The position numbers and the translations under genes are program-made. 64,000 bases of DNA. Source: Bacteriovoracaceae bacterium (lineage in GTDB: Bacteria; Bdellovibrionota; Bacteriovoracia; Bacteriovoracales; Bacteriovoracaceae). Each line of letters begins with the position of its first letter. Position 1 is the first letter of the stretch. The stretch covers positions 174,633 to 238,632 of the forward strand of contig JABFRR010000001.1 of assembly GCA_013141065.1 (NCBI GenBank), given 5' to 3'. The notes under the pieces were generated by a model that made no database searches, had not been told where the DNA came from, and saw only the letters and a list, made by a program, of their open reading frames with translations. This document shows, piece by piece, positions 43,839 to 52,751 of this stretch.

Positions 43839-44156
43839 ATGAAAGAGATGAGGAGAGTGCTGGAGAATTTACTCGGAGAGGATTTATCCTCTGGGGAAGT
43901 TTTGAAAGGACTTAGAATCAACAAGAACTTGTCTCAGGATGAGTTAGCGGAATTGACAGGGATTCAACGAACGAACTTAAGTGCTCTAGAAAATGATCGT
44001 ACTCCTATGACTTCTTATTATGCTGAAATATTCTCAGCAGTATTTAAAGTCCATCCCTCTGAAATTTTATATCCAAATGGTTATGTGAAAAAATCAGACG
44101 ATGTGCTTAAGCTTGAAAAAAAGGCGGAATCATATTTTAAGAAAATGTCAGGGTAA
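43839..44156 (+). CDS. Xre-family antitoxin
   Basis: A 105-residue protein with a standard helix-turn-helix (GEVLKGLRINKNLSQDELAELTGIQRTNLSALENDRTPM) and a C-terminal tail that should wrap the toxin (YPNGYVKKSDDVLKLEKKAESYFKKMSG). Partner of the RelE-like protein. The stop is 12 bases before repeat 24. Confidence 0.85.
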   Translation: MKEMRRVLENLLGEDLSSGEVLKGLRINKNLSQDELAELTGIQRTNLSALENDRTPMTSYYAEIFSAVFKVHPSEILYPNGYVKKSDDVLKLEKKAESYFKKMSG

Positions 44157-44168
44157 ACGAGGGTAAAC

Positions 44169-44188
44169 GTGCCAGCAGACATAGGGCA
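44169..44188 (+). repeat. Cassette-boundary repeat 24 (variant)
   Basis: Same variant as repeat 23 (GACATAGGGCA), 12 bases after the Xre stop. Confidence 0.9.
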
Positions 44189-44355
44189 GTGCTTATGCGT
44201 AATTGATAGTTCAACTATCAGTTTTTGAATTCATTTAATTCTTCATTCAACAATTTACAATAGTTAGTTATTCATTCTGAATACTTTTTATGCATATTTA
44301 CTTGATAGAAACAAACTAGGTTTATTAGTAAAGTTACAATACCTCGTTGTTTGAT

Positions 44356-44369
44356 AAAGTATATACTTT
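44356..44369 (+). promoter_or_regulatory. 14-base palindrome before the third brnT
   Basis: AAAGTATATACTTT is a perfect palindrome 13 bases before the brnT start and overlaps a likely TATACT -10 box. Candidate BrnA operator. Confidence 0.6.
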
Positions 44370-44382
44370 GAGGTAAGGTGGT

Positions 44383-44670
44383 ATGAGATATAGCTGGGAT
44401 GAGAAAAAAGCTCGCATTAACTTTGAAAAGCATGGAATAAGATTTGAGGAAGCACAAGTCATTTGGAGTGATCCATTTGCAATCGAGTTTTTAGACTCTG
44501 AGGAAATACTCAAAGAGGAACGTTATCTTAGAATCGGAATCAACCCTGCCCGAGGCACACTCTTAGTTGTTTATTGCGAGAGGGATGATGGAGAAACAAT
44601 AAGAATAATATCAGCAAGAAGGGCAACATCATTTGAAAGGCAAACTTATGAAAAAGAATTACGATCTTAA
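44383..44670 (+). CDS. brnT: BrnT-family toxin, third cassette (divergent)
   Basis: Ninety-five residues: Y.WDEKKARINFEKHGIRFEEAQVIWSDPFAIEFLD, EERYLRIG, TIRIISARRATSFERQTYE. This is a textbook BrnT with the C-terminal RIISAR motif that the two other copies in the window have changed to RIIGAG. It overlaps the antitoxin gene by 23 bases and has its own ribosome site (GAGGTAAGG), unlike the other two. Confidence 0.88.
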   Translation: MRYSWDEKKARINFEKHGIRFEEAQVIWSDPFAIEFLDSEEILKEERYLRIGINPARGTLLVVYCERDDGETIRIISARRATSFERQTYEKELRS

Positions 44671-44884
44671 AAGTTTAAAAAAGAAACCGGGAAAGGTAAA
44701 AATAGATCCTGAGTCTGTTCGAATTATGATTTCTTTAAAAATAGATGCAAACAATCTGGCAGATATTAAAACTGAAGCAGAAAGATTAGGAATGCCTTAT
44801 CAAACTCTTATGAATAGTATTCTTCATCGTTATGTCCATGGAGAGTTGATTGATAAGCGAGATTTGAAAAATCTTACTGCATAA
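44648..44884 (+). CDS. brnA: BrnA/CopG-like antitoxin, third cassette
   Basis: A 78-residue basic protein with a ribbon-helix-helix at the C-terminus (VRIMISLKIDANNLADIKTEAERLGMPYQTLMNSILHRYVHGEL), the BrnA/CopG fold. Starts inside brnT at ATG 44,648. The stop touches repeat 25 directly. Confidence 0.82.
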   Translation: MKKNYDLKSLKKKPGKVKIDPESVRIMISLKIDANNLADIKTEAERLGMPYQTLMNSILHRYVHGELIDKRDLKNLTA

Positions 44885-44904
44885 GTGCCAGCAGACTTGT
44901 TGTA
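44885..44904 (+). repeat. Cassette-boundary repeat 25 (variant)
   Basis: GTGCCAGCAGACTTGTTGTA, immediately after the antitoxin stop. With repeat 26 it makes a 52-base near-perfect hairpin. Confidence 0.92.
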
Positions 44905-44916
44905 GAGTATGTGTGC

Positions 44917-44936
44917 TACCACAAGTCTGCTGGCAC
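44917..44936 (-). repeat. Cassette-boundary repeat 26 (minus strand)
   Basis: Minus strand GTGCCAGCAGACTTGTGGTA, identical to repeat 14. It marks the right end of the array; the 270 bases beyond, to 45,205, show no gene on the minus strand, so its cassette may have been lost to the IS66 insertion. Confidence 0.92.
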
Positions 44937-45205
44937 CAAAAGTGGGCACCAAAAGTGGGCAGATTTACAGCAAAATCAAATCTTTAATTTCTTCACTTGA
45001 TTCTGTTATTTTCGCTAATGCTTTGAATATTTAAGTGTATAAAATGCTCCTTTTTTTAACAAGGTACCTGGGATTACTTAAGTTATAATTGAGAAATGGT
45101 TCCAGGCAATTTAAAATTTAGAATCTATTCATCCCGCTGGGGTAATTTTTTAAATGTAAGGCCATGTTAGTTGGCCTTATGTCTTCCATATGAAAGTATT
45201 GGTGA

Positions 45206-46828
45206 ATGCCATTCGCCGATATCAAAAACTTTACCATCGAACTATTTTCCAAGCTTCCGGTCAAAATGCTAGTTGGTGCAATTAAAACTCTTCTCAATAA
45301 AGTTGATGCTCAAGAAAATAAAATAACTGAACTGTCTTCAGAAAATCAAAAGCTCAAGGATGAAATCAATCGCCTCAAAGGCGAAAAAGGCAAGCCAGAT
45401 ATTGCTAAAAACAAAGATGACAAGAAAGATAGTGATGATAAAAAGAAAGGCGGCAAGAACGGCGGGCGTGGAAAAATAAAAATGCTAAAGAAATAGAAAT
45501 CCACAATACGGAAGAAAAAGATGTCGAAAAAGATCTTCCAAAAGATGCACAATACAAAGGTACTAGAGATGTCGTAATTCAAGACATAAATTTTAATCTA
45601 AATAATACCAAATTTATTATCCATAAATACTATTCACCATTTTTAGGAAAAGTTTTTGAAGGACAACTGCCTCCCGAATATAAAGGTAGTATCTTCGGAC
45701 CTGGTATTTGGTCATTTGTCATCCAGTTTCACTACGAGGCAAGAATGACACAAAATCTTCTTTTAAAATTTTAACCGGACTTAAAGTCAAAATATCTGTC
45801 GGCGAAATTTCAAATATGATTCTTTGTCATGAGAGATTTGAAGAAGAACGACAAAATGTAAGGGAAGCTGGAATCAGTCGAAGCGATTTTTCTCAAATTG
45901 ATGATACCGGTGCAAGACTTAATGGAAAGAATGGTTACAGCATTGCAGTTTGTAATCAATTTTTTACTGATTATTATACAAGTCTTTCAAAAAATAGAGA
46001 GGCTGTATTGAGAGCACTTGCCGGAACAGAATTAAAATTTGCAATTAATGAAATTGCACTCAAATATGTTGATGATAAAGTTAACAATAAGGCAATCGTT
46101 GGCGAACTTAGAAAATTACAATCAAATAGATTGTATGGGCCAGATGAGTTTACCAATGAAATCCTAAATGCTCCCTGGGCGAGAGGAAAGATTACTTCGT
46201 GGATAAAACACATAAAAGAAGGTTGTGCCATTGGTGCATTTAGGGATAATTTTCTTGGAGTGAGGTCAAAAATTTTGATTTGTGATGATGCTCCCCAGTT
46301 TAAAGGCATCCTGGAATTCTTAGGTCTTTGTTTGATTCATGAAGAACGCCATTATAAAAAGTTAACTCCAAGTCATCCCGATTTTATAAAAGCTGTTGCC
46401 GATTTTAGAGAAACATTTTGAAATATTACGAAAAGCTAAAGCTTTATAAAATTAATCCCAATGACAAGAAAAAGAAAGAATTGAGTGATGAATTTGATTT
46501 AATTTTTTTAGGTAAGACTTGTTACTTCGCTTTAAATCAATTGATGGAAAAAACTAGAGCAAAAAAAGATGAGCTGCTTTTGGTTTTGGAATTTCCAACT
46601 ATTCCTTTGCATAATAATACTTCTGAATTGGCAATGAGAGAAAAAGTTATTCAAAGAAAAATCAGAGGATATTTTAGAAGCTTAGAAGGGGCCATGGCAT
46701 CAGATATTTTCTTAGGTCTGATGAGTACTTGCCGAAAAATAGGAATTAGCTTTGGTGAATATTTAAAAGACCGATTTTACAATCGCCACGAACTACCGCC
46801 GCTCGGTGATCTCATTTGGATGGCTTAG
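45206..46828 (+). pseudogene. IS66-family transposase (TnpC), frameshifted
   Basis: Three plus-strand pieces. 45,206-45,496 is the N-terminal leucine-zipper region (INRLKGEKGKPD with Lys/Asp-rich linker). 45,708-46,421 has the DDE core (IDDTGARLNGKNGYSIAVCNQFFTDYY; ILICDDAPQFKGILEFLGLCLIHEERHYKKL). 46,418-46,828 has the rest (PLHNNTSELAMREKVIQRKIRGYFRSLEGA). At least two frameshifts (about 45,490 and 45,700) break the frame. No TnpA/TnpB genes and no clear inverted repeats are visible, so this is a remnant. Confidence 0.8.
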
Positions 46829-46935
46829 CACTATTAAACCTGACCGATTTTCCCCATTAAAATGAATAGATTCGTATAGTGCCTCCTTTGGAAGGGCACT
46901 ATCGCTTTATTTGCTTAGAATGGAGATATCTAGAA

Positions 46936-47736
46936 TTACCTTTTTGTGGGAGATTTTAGATCTTTCTTGAAAGCCTTATTGTTTGATTTATGGATGCGTT
47001 TAATAAAAAGAGCTATGTCAAAATTCTCAGTAGAGTATCCTGCTCCTTTTCGCAAACTTTTAATTTCAAGGAAAATTGCAGCAAATTCCATGTTCGTATT
47101 TATAAATGATTCATAGAATCTGGTTAAGTATTTTATGTAATCTGCACCAAATTTTTTCTTGTAGTAATAATTCACAACGATGAAGTTGTTGAACATGCTT
47201 CTTTTAAGCATTTTTCTTAATTTAGATTTTAATTTGGACTTACCGAAAGAATTAAAAATATCAATTAATTGAGGAGTCATTTTTTTAATTGCTAATTCTG
47301 GAGACTTTTTAAAGTCGGTATAAAATATTTTAAATAATTCGCTTTGATCAAACAGCGGTAAATATCGAAAATTAAGCCATTCTTTATAACCTTTGGGATT
47401 GGTTTTTAGCACACCAGATTTGTTGTGATTTAATTTATTTGTAAATATTTTAAATTCCTGCTCAGCTTTCTCGAATTTGATTTTCAGGAACTCCTGTATT
47501 ATTTCTTGTGTGATTATTGTAAGGTGATAGAACAGGCTTGCGTGCAGTGCTTTTTCAAATTGAACAGTGTTTAATTTTTCATAGCTTTTGTTTCCGAATT
47601 CATTTTTAAATACATTCGTTATTTCCATGCTTTCGATAAATGCAAATGAGCCAATTCTTTTTCTGGTTTTAAAATTCGTCTTTTTTTGTGTCATGTCTGT
47701 CACTTCTCTTTCTTGAGTTACAAGGTTTTCGGACAA
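46936..47736 (-). CDS. Protein of unknown function, lysine-rich
   Basis: A 266-residue basic, mostly helical protein (FKTRKRIGSFAFIESMEITNVF..., many Lys/Phe). I recognise no domain. Translation starts at a TTG with a good AAGGAG site. It stands at the left end of the mobile island, divergent from the AAA+ ATPase gene and its iteron-like leader. A DNA-binding role would fit its charge, but that is a guess. Confidence 0.55.
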   Translation of the reverse strand: MSENLVTQEREVTDMTQKKTNFKTRKRIGSFAFIESMEITNVFKNEFGNKSYEKLNTVQFEKALHASLFYHLTIITQEIIQEFLKIKFEKAEQEFKIFTNKLNHNKSGVLKTNPKGYKEWLNFRYLPLFDQSELFKIFYTDFKKSPELAIKKMTPQLIDIFNSFGKSKLKSKLRKMLKRSMFNNFIVVNYYYKKKFGADYIKYLTRFYESFINTNMEFAAIFLEIKSLRKGAGYSTENFDIALFIKRIHKSNNKAFKKDLKSPTKR

Positions 47737-47885
47737 CTTTTACTCCTTCATGAGTATTTAAGTTTTTTGGTAGGCTTTAGGCGAATTACGGAGTTCGACG
47801 TGTCGTATAATGGGCGAGTTAAAAATGTTTCTTTGCTTCAGTTATTAGTCTTAGATGCTATGTGTTCTTACTTGGTTTCCCCCTG

Positions 47886-48044
47886 AAATACATCAATATA
47901 CATTTTTTTACCTAAATATACGGTTTCTTGTCCCTGTTTTGGTCTCACTACTTTTTCAGGGAAATACGCTTTTTTGTTAAAAAATACACCAATATACGGT
48001 TTTTAACGAAAAAATACATACAGTTTAATGAAAATACGGTAACC
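47886..48044 (+). repeat. Iteron-like repeats before the AAA+ ATPase gene
   Basis: Repeated ATACGGT-type motifs (47,915; 47,991; 48,033), an ATACGC variant (47,963) and two longer AAATACAYCAATATAC units (47,886; 47,982) crowd the 160 bases before the gene. They could be binding sites for the product, an operator or a replication-type iteron array. Confidence 0.65.
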
Positions 48045-48064
48045 TACAAAAAGATGAGGTGAAA

Positions 48065-49372
48065 ATGGCAAAACTAAATGTATTCAATCCAAATGCGACA
48101 GTGGCCCCAGGCCTCTTTGCTGGAAGAGTCCAACTTGTAACATCTGTTATCAATAAGCTTACACAAGTAAAAATGGGGCTATCTTCTAGTTTTATTTTTT
48201 CCGGAGAAAGAGGGATAGGAAAAACAGCCTTGGCTAAATTTATAAGATATTTAGCAACTCATAATGATAAATCTTTTGGCGAATTGAACTTCCTAACAAG
48301 TTACTATGCAGTAGAGAAAGGTCAATCATTTGAGTATGTCCTACAGACAAGCTTGAACTCACTAACAGATCAATTACCAGAAAATGTTTTAGATCGTCTT
48401 TCAAAAAGAGTAGGGAATATTTTTAAAGGGGGGAAATTTTCTATTGGTGCTTTTGGAGGAAATGTAGATGTAGATTTAGGAAAAAATGAATCACTTCTGA
48501 AGGATCAGCACATAAAAGATATCGCTGTTTCAATTTTTACTAATATCATTAGAGGTCTTGAAGAATCCAAGGATAACCATAGTGGAATTTTAATCATTAT
48601 TGATGAAGTACACAACCTTGGTGACTTGCAAGGTATCGCAATGATTTTAAGAAATATTGCTACAACTTTGGATATTAATGAGCTTGGTAAAGTTTCTTTT
48701 TTAATTATAGGCTACACTGATGCAATCGAATTGTTTTTTGACGGTGATCAGTCAGCAAGAAGACATTTTGACCACTACGAATTAGGATGTTTGACGACAG
48801 AAGACTCTAAAGAAATTTTACGAAAAGGATTTGCTGGTGCTCAGGTAAAGATTGAAGAATCAATTATTTCTTTAGCGGCCAGCTATAGCGGTGGATATCC
48901 TCATGCTATACAGGTTATTGGTCATAATATATTGGAATGTGATTCTGATGAAATAATTGATGAAAAAGACTTAAGTCTAGGCTTAAGTAAAACAGCCCTA
49001 GAATTACAGAAAAAAGATTTTTTAAATTTTTATAAATTTGGCAAAAAACCCACTACCAAAGAAGCCCTATTGGACATACTTGCAATCGTTGGAAAAATGA
49101 CACGACAAGAATTATCGAAAATTTCAGAGGATAAAAATCTATATCGAACCATAAATGATTTGAAAAAAATCGGAGCCATTAAGGAAGACGTGGAAAATGG
49201 GCAAGTCTACTTAAGTTCAATGTTATTAGCTGTGGCAATTATATTTCATATCGCTCCAAAAATTAAAAATGATGGATATCTAAAAGAAACGATGAGTGAA
49301 AGAAACAAATCTTTATACTCAGCAATCGGAGAAAACTTTACTGAGGCACTAACTCAAAATAAATCACTTTAA
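48065..49372 (+). CDS. AAA+ ATPase (Orc/STAND-like)
   Basis: About 435 residues. Walker A (SGERGIGKTAL) is at residues ~46-56 and Walker B (ILIIIDEVHN) at ~174-183, followed by sensor-type LIIGYTDA and an ARRHFDHYELG stretch. The C-terminal ~130 residues look like a winged helix (TKEALLDILAIVGKMTRQELSKI). The architecture is like Orc1/Cdc6-type or STAND ATPases. Ribosome site GAGG just before the ATG at 48,065. Role open: replication or partition of the island, or defence. Confidence 0.7.
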   Translation: MAKLNVFNPNATVAPGLFAGRVQLVTSVINKLTQVKMGLSSSFIFSGERGIGKTALAKFIRYLATHNDKSFGELNFLTSYYAVEKGQSFEYVLQTSLNSLTDQLPENVLDRLSKRVGNIFKGGKFSIGAFGGNVDVDLGKNESLLKDQHIKDIAVSIFTNIIRGLEESKDNHSGILIIIDEVHNLGDLQGIAMILRNIATTLDINELGKVSFLIIGYTDAIELFFDGDQSARRHFDHYELGCLTTEDSKEILRKGFAGAQVKIEESIISLAASYSGGYPHAIQVIGHNILECDSDEIIDEKDLSLGLSKTALELQKKDFLNFYKFGKKPTTKEALLDILAIVGKMTRQELSKISEDKNLYRTINDLKKIGAIKEDVENGQVYLSSMLLAVAIIFHIAPKIKNDGYLKETMSERNKSLYSAIGENFTEALTQNKSL

Positions 49373-49559
49373 AATAACTTCTTTCTTTTTTATTATTGGA
49401 AGTCAAGATATTCAAAGTGGTTACGTGGGGTTTCGGGGTGAGATACCAAGTGTCATAAAAACTCTATTGGCCAACGATCTGCGATTAAAATTTAGATTGT
49501 GGGAGATACCCCCCTTACCAAACGATATTGCGATATCTGAATTGCTTTATTTAGAATAT

Positions 49560-50432
49560 TTAAGCAACCTTATCGTTTTCGATGGAATCCATTTCAGTAT
49601 TACCTACATCGCTGTCATTGTTTGTATCATTGGCAATTGAGCCAGCAGTGGAATTGTCAGCAACTAGTTTAGTGTTTTCTCTTTTCGGTTTTTCATTCAA
49701 TTTCGCAAGTAGCCTTTTATTGCATTCTCCAACCCATTGCTTTAGGAGGTTGCTTTCAAATATTTCTTTTATTGATTCTTCAGAAACTTTTACTTTGTCT
49801 GTTGATAGCTCCCGAGCGACAAGTTTGAGTGTTTTGTCACACAGTAAGACTGCAACAACATCTTCAATTTTAGTCACAGATTTTACATCACTAACTTTTT
49901 TCCAATCACCATTCAAGTAAGCAGCTTTTGAAAATAAATAAAATTGTTCAGCAAGATCATCAAGATTTGTAGTACTACTTAAGCTTAGTTTATGAATAAG
50001 ATTTGCAACTGGAGGTTTGCCTTTTTTGCTGATTACAGAGTAAAGGTGCCACTCACGTGCATTAGTAATGAAAAAATGTTCAATAGCGAGATTGTTACAA
50101 TAAGTAAGTGTTTGATCGATTACGGTCTGGCTTAATTCAACATAACAAGCTTTAGCTTCAATTACAAAGTCGAACTTATCAGCTTTCTTTGCTAATGGCC
50201 CATCAGTAAGTTTTACAACATAATCAACACGGCCATTTTTTGAAACAACTTCAGTCTTAAGTTCATTAAACTTATTATATCCAAGTACGCTATGAAGAAG
50301 GTCGTTTAAAATAATTCGAGCATCCTCTTCAGTGGAGGTTTTGCCCTTTGAAATAAGACCATTAATGATTGGCAAAAAGGCTTTCAACTCGCTAACAATT
50401 TTAGTCTTATGCTTTGTTGGCACTTTATACAT
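49560..50432 (-). CDS. HsdR N-terminal-type (PD-(D/E)xK) protein
   Basis: A 290-residue protein. Residues ~40-140 resemble the HSDR_N domain of type I restriction subunits: ILNDLLHSVLGYNKFNELKTE, VDYVV (D70), FDFVIEAKA (E92, K94), TYCNNLAIEHFFITNAREWHLY. The tail (residues ~240-290) is low-complexity Asn/Asp/Ser-rich. It lacks helicase and specificity subunits. Convergent with the AAA+ ATPase gene; the spacer (49,373-49,559) is empty. A GGAG ribosome site precedes the start. Confidence 0.72.
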   Translation of the reverse strand: MYKVPTKHKTKIVSELKAFLPIINGLISKGKTSTEEDARIILNDLLHSVLGYNKFNELKTEVVSKNGRVDYVVKLTDGPLAKKADKFDFVIEAKACYVELSQTVIDQTLTYCNNLAIEHFFITNAREWHLYSVISKKGKPPVANLIHKLSLSSTTNLDDLAEQFYLFSKAAYLNGDWKKVSDVKSVTKIEDVVAVLLCDKTLKLVARELSTDKVKVSEESIKEIFESNLLKQWVGECNKRLLAKLNEKPKRENTKLVADNSTAGSIANDTNNDSDVGNTEMDSIENDKVA

Positions 50433-50610
50433 ATATGATCTCCAAATTATTTAAAAGCATTTCGGTCAGATATTGGTAAATGTTTAGTAAAATAATTAAC
50501 TAATATTTTTTCACGTTATTTCGATAGCTTAAAAGATTGAATGACAAATATGACGTTCATGACAATAATTTACTATAATTAAATATAAAATAAATATTAA
50601 AAGAGCTGCG

Positions 50611-51267
50611 GTGGATTTACCTAAAAAAGTATATAAATATTTCTCATTAAAAACAAATGATGAAATTTTCAGAGTGAAAAATATTCTTGAGAATCAGCAT
50701 GTGTATTTTTCAAAAATCTTTGAGTTCAATGATCCATTTGAAGGGTATAGTCTGTATCCATCAAATTCTTTAAATACTAAATATGACAAAATACAACTCG
50801 ACTTTGAACGAAAGAAAATTAATGAGTCGTATGGAGTTTGCTGTTTTACTTCCAACCTAAACGATATAAGAATGTGGACTCAATATGCTGATAGTTGCAA
50901 AGGAATATGTATTGAATTCGATTCAGAGTTTGGAATTTTAAAGGATTTAAAAAAAGTAAATTATGTTGAAGCTTTTGATAAATTTACTAACAAAGAGAGC
51001 TTGCTAAATAAACATAGAAATTGGAGTCATGAAAAAGAGCTGCGATTAATTTCGGAAGAATATATTGGTAAGTGTTCGGATGTCCAATCTGTTCGAATTT
51101 CAGGCGTGTACTATTTAAATGTTAGGCATGAAAAAAATGACAACATAAGTGAAATTTATACTACTGCAATGATGTTGGGATTAGTAGTTCATACAAATAG
51201 CGGTTTGTTAAACAATGATTACACGTTTGATTTTAAAGTAGATGCTGATTTTTCTAGATCTAAATAA
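50611..51267 (+). CDS. DUF2971 family protein
   Basis: A 218-residue protein with the DUF2971 layout: YKYFSLKTNDEIFRVKNILENQHVYFSKIFEFNDPFEGY, YGVCCFTSNLNDIRMWTQYADSCKGICIEFD, and NWSHEKELRLI. The family is often seen in phage-defence islands; no biochemical activity is certain. GTG start. It stands alone in its orientation, between HsdR-N-like and lipoprotein genes. Confidence 0.75.
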   Translation: MDLPKKVYKYFSLKTNDEIFRVKNILENQHVYFSKIFEFNDPFEGYSLYPSNSLNTKYDKIQLDFERKKINESYGVCCFTSNLNDIRMWTQYADSCKGICIEFDSEFGILKDLKKVNYVEAFDKFTNKESLLNKHRNWSHEKELRLISEEYIGKCSDVQSVRISGVYYLNVRHEKNDNISEIYTTAMMLGLVVHTNSGLLNNDYTFDFKVDADFSRSK

Positions 51268-51365
51268 TTTAGATTAGTTGATGGGCTCTAGTACTATTTC
51301 TATTTTTGCTTTGTTTCCCTTTAGATCATACCAATCTCAATTGAGGTTCTATAATGACTAAGTGA

Positions 51366-51557
51366 TTAAAATGCGGAAGTGGTTCTAGAGCATTTTTCAA
51401 TCGCTACTGTTTCAGCATTTTTACCATCGGACAATATTGGATATGATCCTATTTCTTTATAATAAGTAATACCCCTTTGAACACATGAATCAATATCCTT
51501 ATTAGAGCAAGAAGAAAAGAGTAACGCTGACAAGACTCCCAAAAATATATTTTTCAT
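51366..51557 (-). CDS. Small putative lipoprotein
   Basis: Sixty-three residues with a lipoprotein signal (MKNIFLGVLSALLFSSC, cysteine at residue 17) and a short mature part with two further cysteines (DSCVQRG, IEKCSR). It lies 36 bases downstream of another lipoprotein gene in the same orientation, so an operon is likely. Confidence 0.6.
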   Translation of the reverse strand: MKNIFLGVLSALLFSSCSNKDIDSCVQRGITYYKEIGSYPILSDGKNAETVAIEKCSRTTSAF

Positions 51558-51593
51558 TTTCTCATCCTCAAAATCTTCAAGTTTTTAATATGG

Positions 51594-52139
51594 TTACTGT
51601 TTTTTTAGACTTAATAGGCAAGATGAAAAATTGTCATCTTGGGCCAAGTTTTCTATGTTACTTTTAATAGTGTCTGAAACTAAGCCAGTTGCATTGATGA
51701 ACTTTGCACCATTCTTTTTTGTAACAATTTCAGTTGTGGTACAGACTTTGTTATCAACTTCGGTTTTATATTTTATTTTAAGTGTGACATCGACAGAAAA
51801 GCCTAAGTCATCAACAAGGAATTCTTCAATTTCTCCAGTCAGTATTTTATTCGAGGAATTATCTAATTTGGTTCCCATGAATTTTAATTCAAGCTTGATT
51901 GCATTGGATATCAGTGTTGAAATTGGAGATTCAATCTCGAAGTAACCTATTGCAGTTGTTCTAATCTCGTTTTCTTTGACCTTTTTGTCGATGAAGGGTT
52001 TATAAATAAAATTATTTATTTGAATACTTCCACCTGATGTTAATAGCGAGGACGGAGCGTAGTTCATAGCAATAGGATGTGTCGCACATCCTATAATAAA
52101 AAGCATAGGAAATAAAATACGAAACTTTTGTTTATTCAT
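51594..52139 (-). CDS. Putative lipoprotein of unknown function
   Basis: A 181-residue protein with lipobox (LFIIGC, Cys18) and a mature part with an alternating beta pattern (SIQINNFIYKP, TTAIGYFEIE, ILTGEIEEFLVDDLGFSVDVTLKIKYKTE). The overall character resembles the YajG/LPS-assembly type of small outer-membrane lipoproteins, but I cannot place it. It precedes the smaller lipoprotein gene at 51,366. Confidence 0.6.
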   Translation of the reverse strand: MNKQKFRILFPMLFIIGCATHPIAMNYAPSSLLTSGGSIQINNFIYKPFIDKKVKENEIRTTAIGYFEIESPISTLISNAIKLELKFMGTKLDNSSNKILTGEIEEFLVDDLGFSVDVTLKIKYKTEVDNKVCTTTEIVTKKNGAKFINATGLVSDTIKSNIENLAQDDNFSSCLLSLKKQ

Positions 52140-52189
52140 TTTGATTCCTATGGATTAATTTAAATTATTTTTTTTGTAATTAGTGGAAA

Positions 52190-52537
52190 TCACTTTTTAA
52201 CTCTTCGTAAAACTACTTCAAAAATTCCAGCATTAATTTCTTCTTGAAAATCCTGAATAGTTCTTTGATTTCTTTGCTCAATTGGTTTTATACCAAAACA
52301 TAAATAGTCCAAGTCAACTTCTAAGTAGTCAGCTACTGCCTTTACTTGGCGCAAGTTCTTAGGTTCACTTCCATTAAGCCACCCATGTAAAGTTTGAAGA
52401 GGAACTTTTGTAGCTCTAGATAGATTAGTAATTGTTAACCCTTTCTCTTTGATGAGCTTTTTTAAAATAGTTTTGATGACCATATTTAATTGTGTGGTCG
52501 TATTAAATAAATAAACAGTGTGTTTCTCGTTAGCCAT
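52190..52537 (-). CDS. Xre-family regulator
   Basis: A 115-residue protein with a helix-turn-helix at residues ~28-85 (LKKLIKEKGLTITNLSRATKVPLQTLHGWLNGSEPKNLRQVKAVADYLEVDLDYLCFG). It has a GAGGA ribosome site and lies beside the serine recombinase, so it may control the mobile island. It is not paired with a toxin gene. Confidence 0.78.
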   Translation of the reverse strand: MANEKHTVYLFNTTTQLNMVIKTILKKLIKEKGLTITNLSRATKVPLQTLHGWLNGSEPKNLRQVKAVADYLEVDLDYLCFGIKPIEQRNQRTIQDFQEEINAGIFEVVLRRVKK

Positions 52538-52751
52538 AATAAAATCCTCACAGCCATAATTTTCACTATGGATGAAAAAAGTTTACTCTTTGCCTGCTAG
52601 CGTTTGGCCGTGGTTAGAATATGGTTAAACCTCGTTCAAAACAGGTCACAATCAATAACAATAGAAGATAGAACTCGTAGGCATTTGATTTGAATAGAAT
52701 GACCTAAGTAATTTAGATCAAAGACATTTAATTGGATTTACAGAGATTTTT

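Noticed and set aside
20171..44936. CRISPR array
   Set aside because: Repeats are 20 bases but the spacers range from 19 bases to several kilobases, contain genes, and no cas gene is present.
21433..44936. Classical integron attC sites
   Set aside because: I could not find the paired RYYYAAC / GTTRRRY core sites or the usual L-boxes around the repeats, and no integron integrase is in the window. The resemblance is in layout only.
45346..45582. 78-residue minus-strand open frame
   Set aside because: Phe/Pro/Ser-rich product antisense to the lysine-rich linker of the IS66 transposase; a shadow.
47686..47886. 66-residue plus-strand open frame
   Set aside because: It begins inside the opposite gene at 46,936-47,736, has no recognisable domain, and lies over the probable promoter area.
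49425..49640. 71-residue plus-strand open frame after the AAA+ ATPase
   Set aside because: It runs into the antisense of the HsdR-N gene, has no ribosome site and no similarity I recognise.
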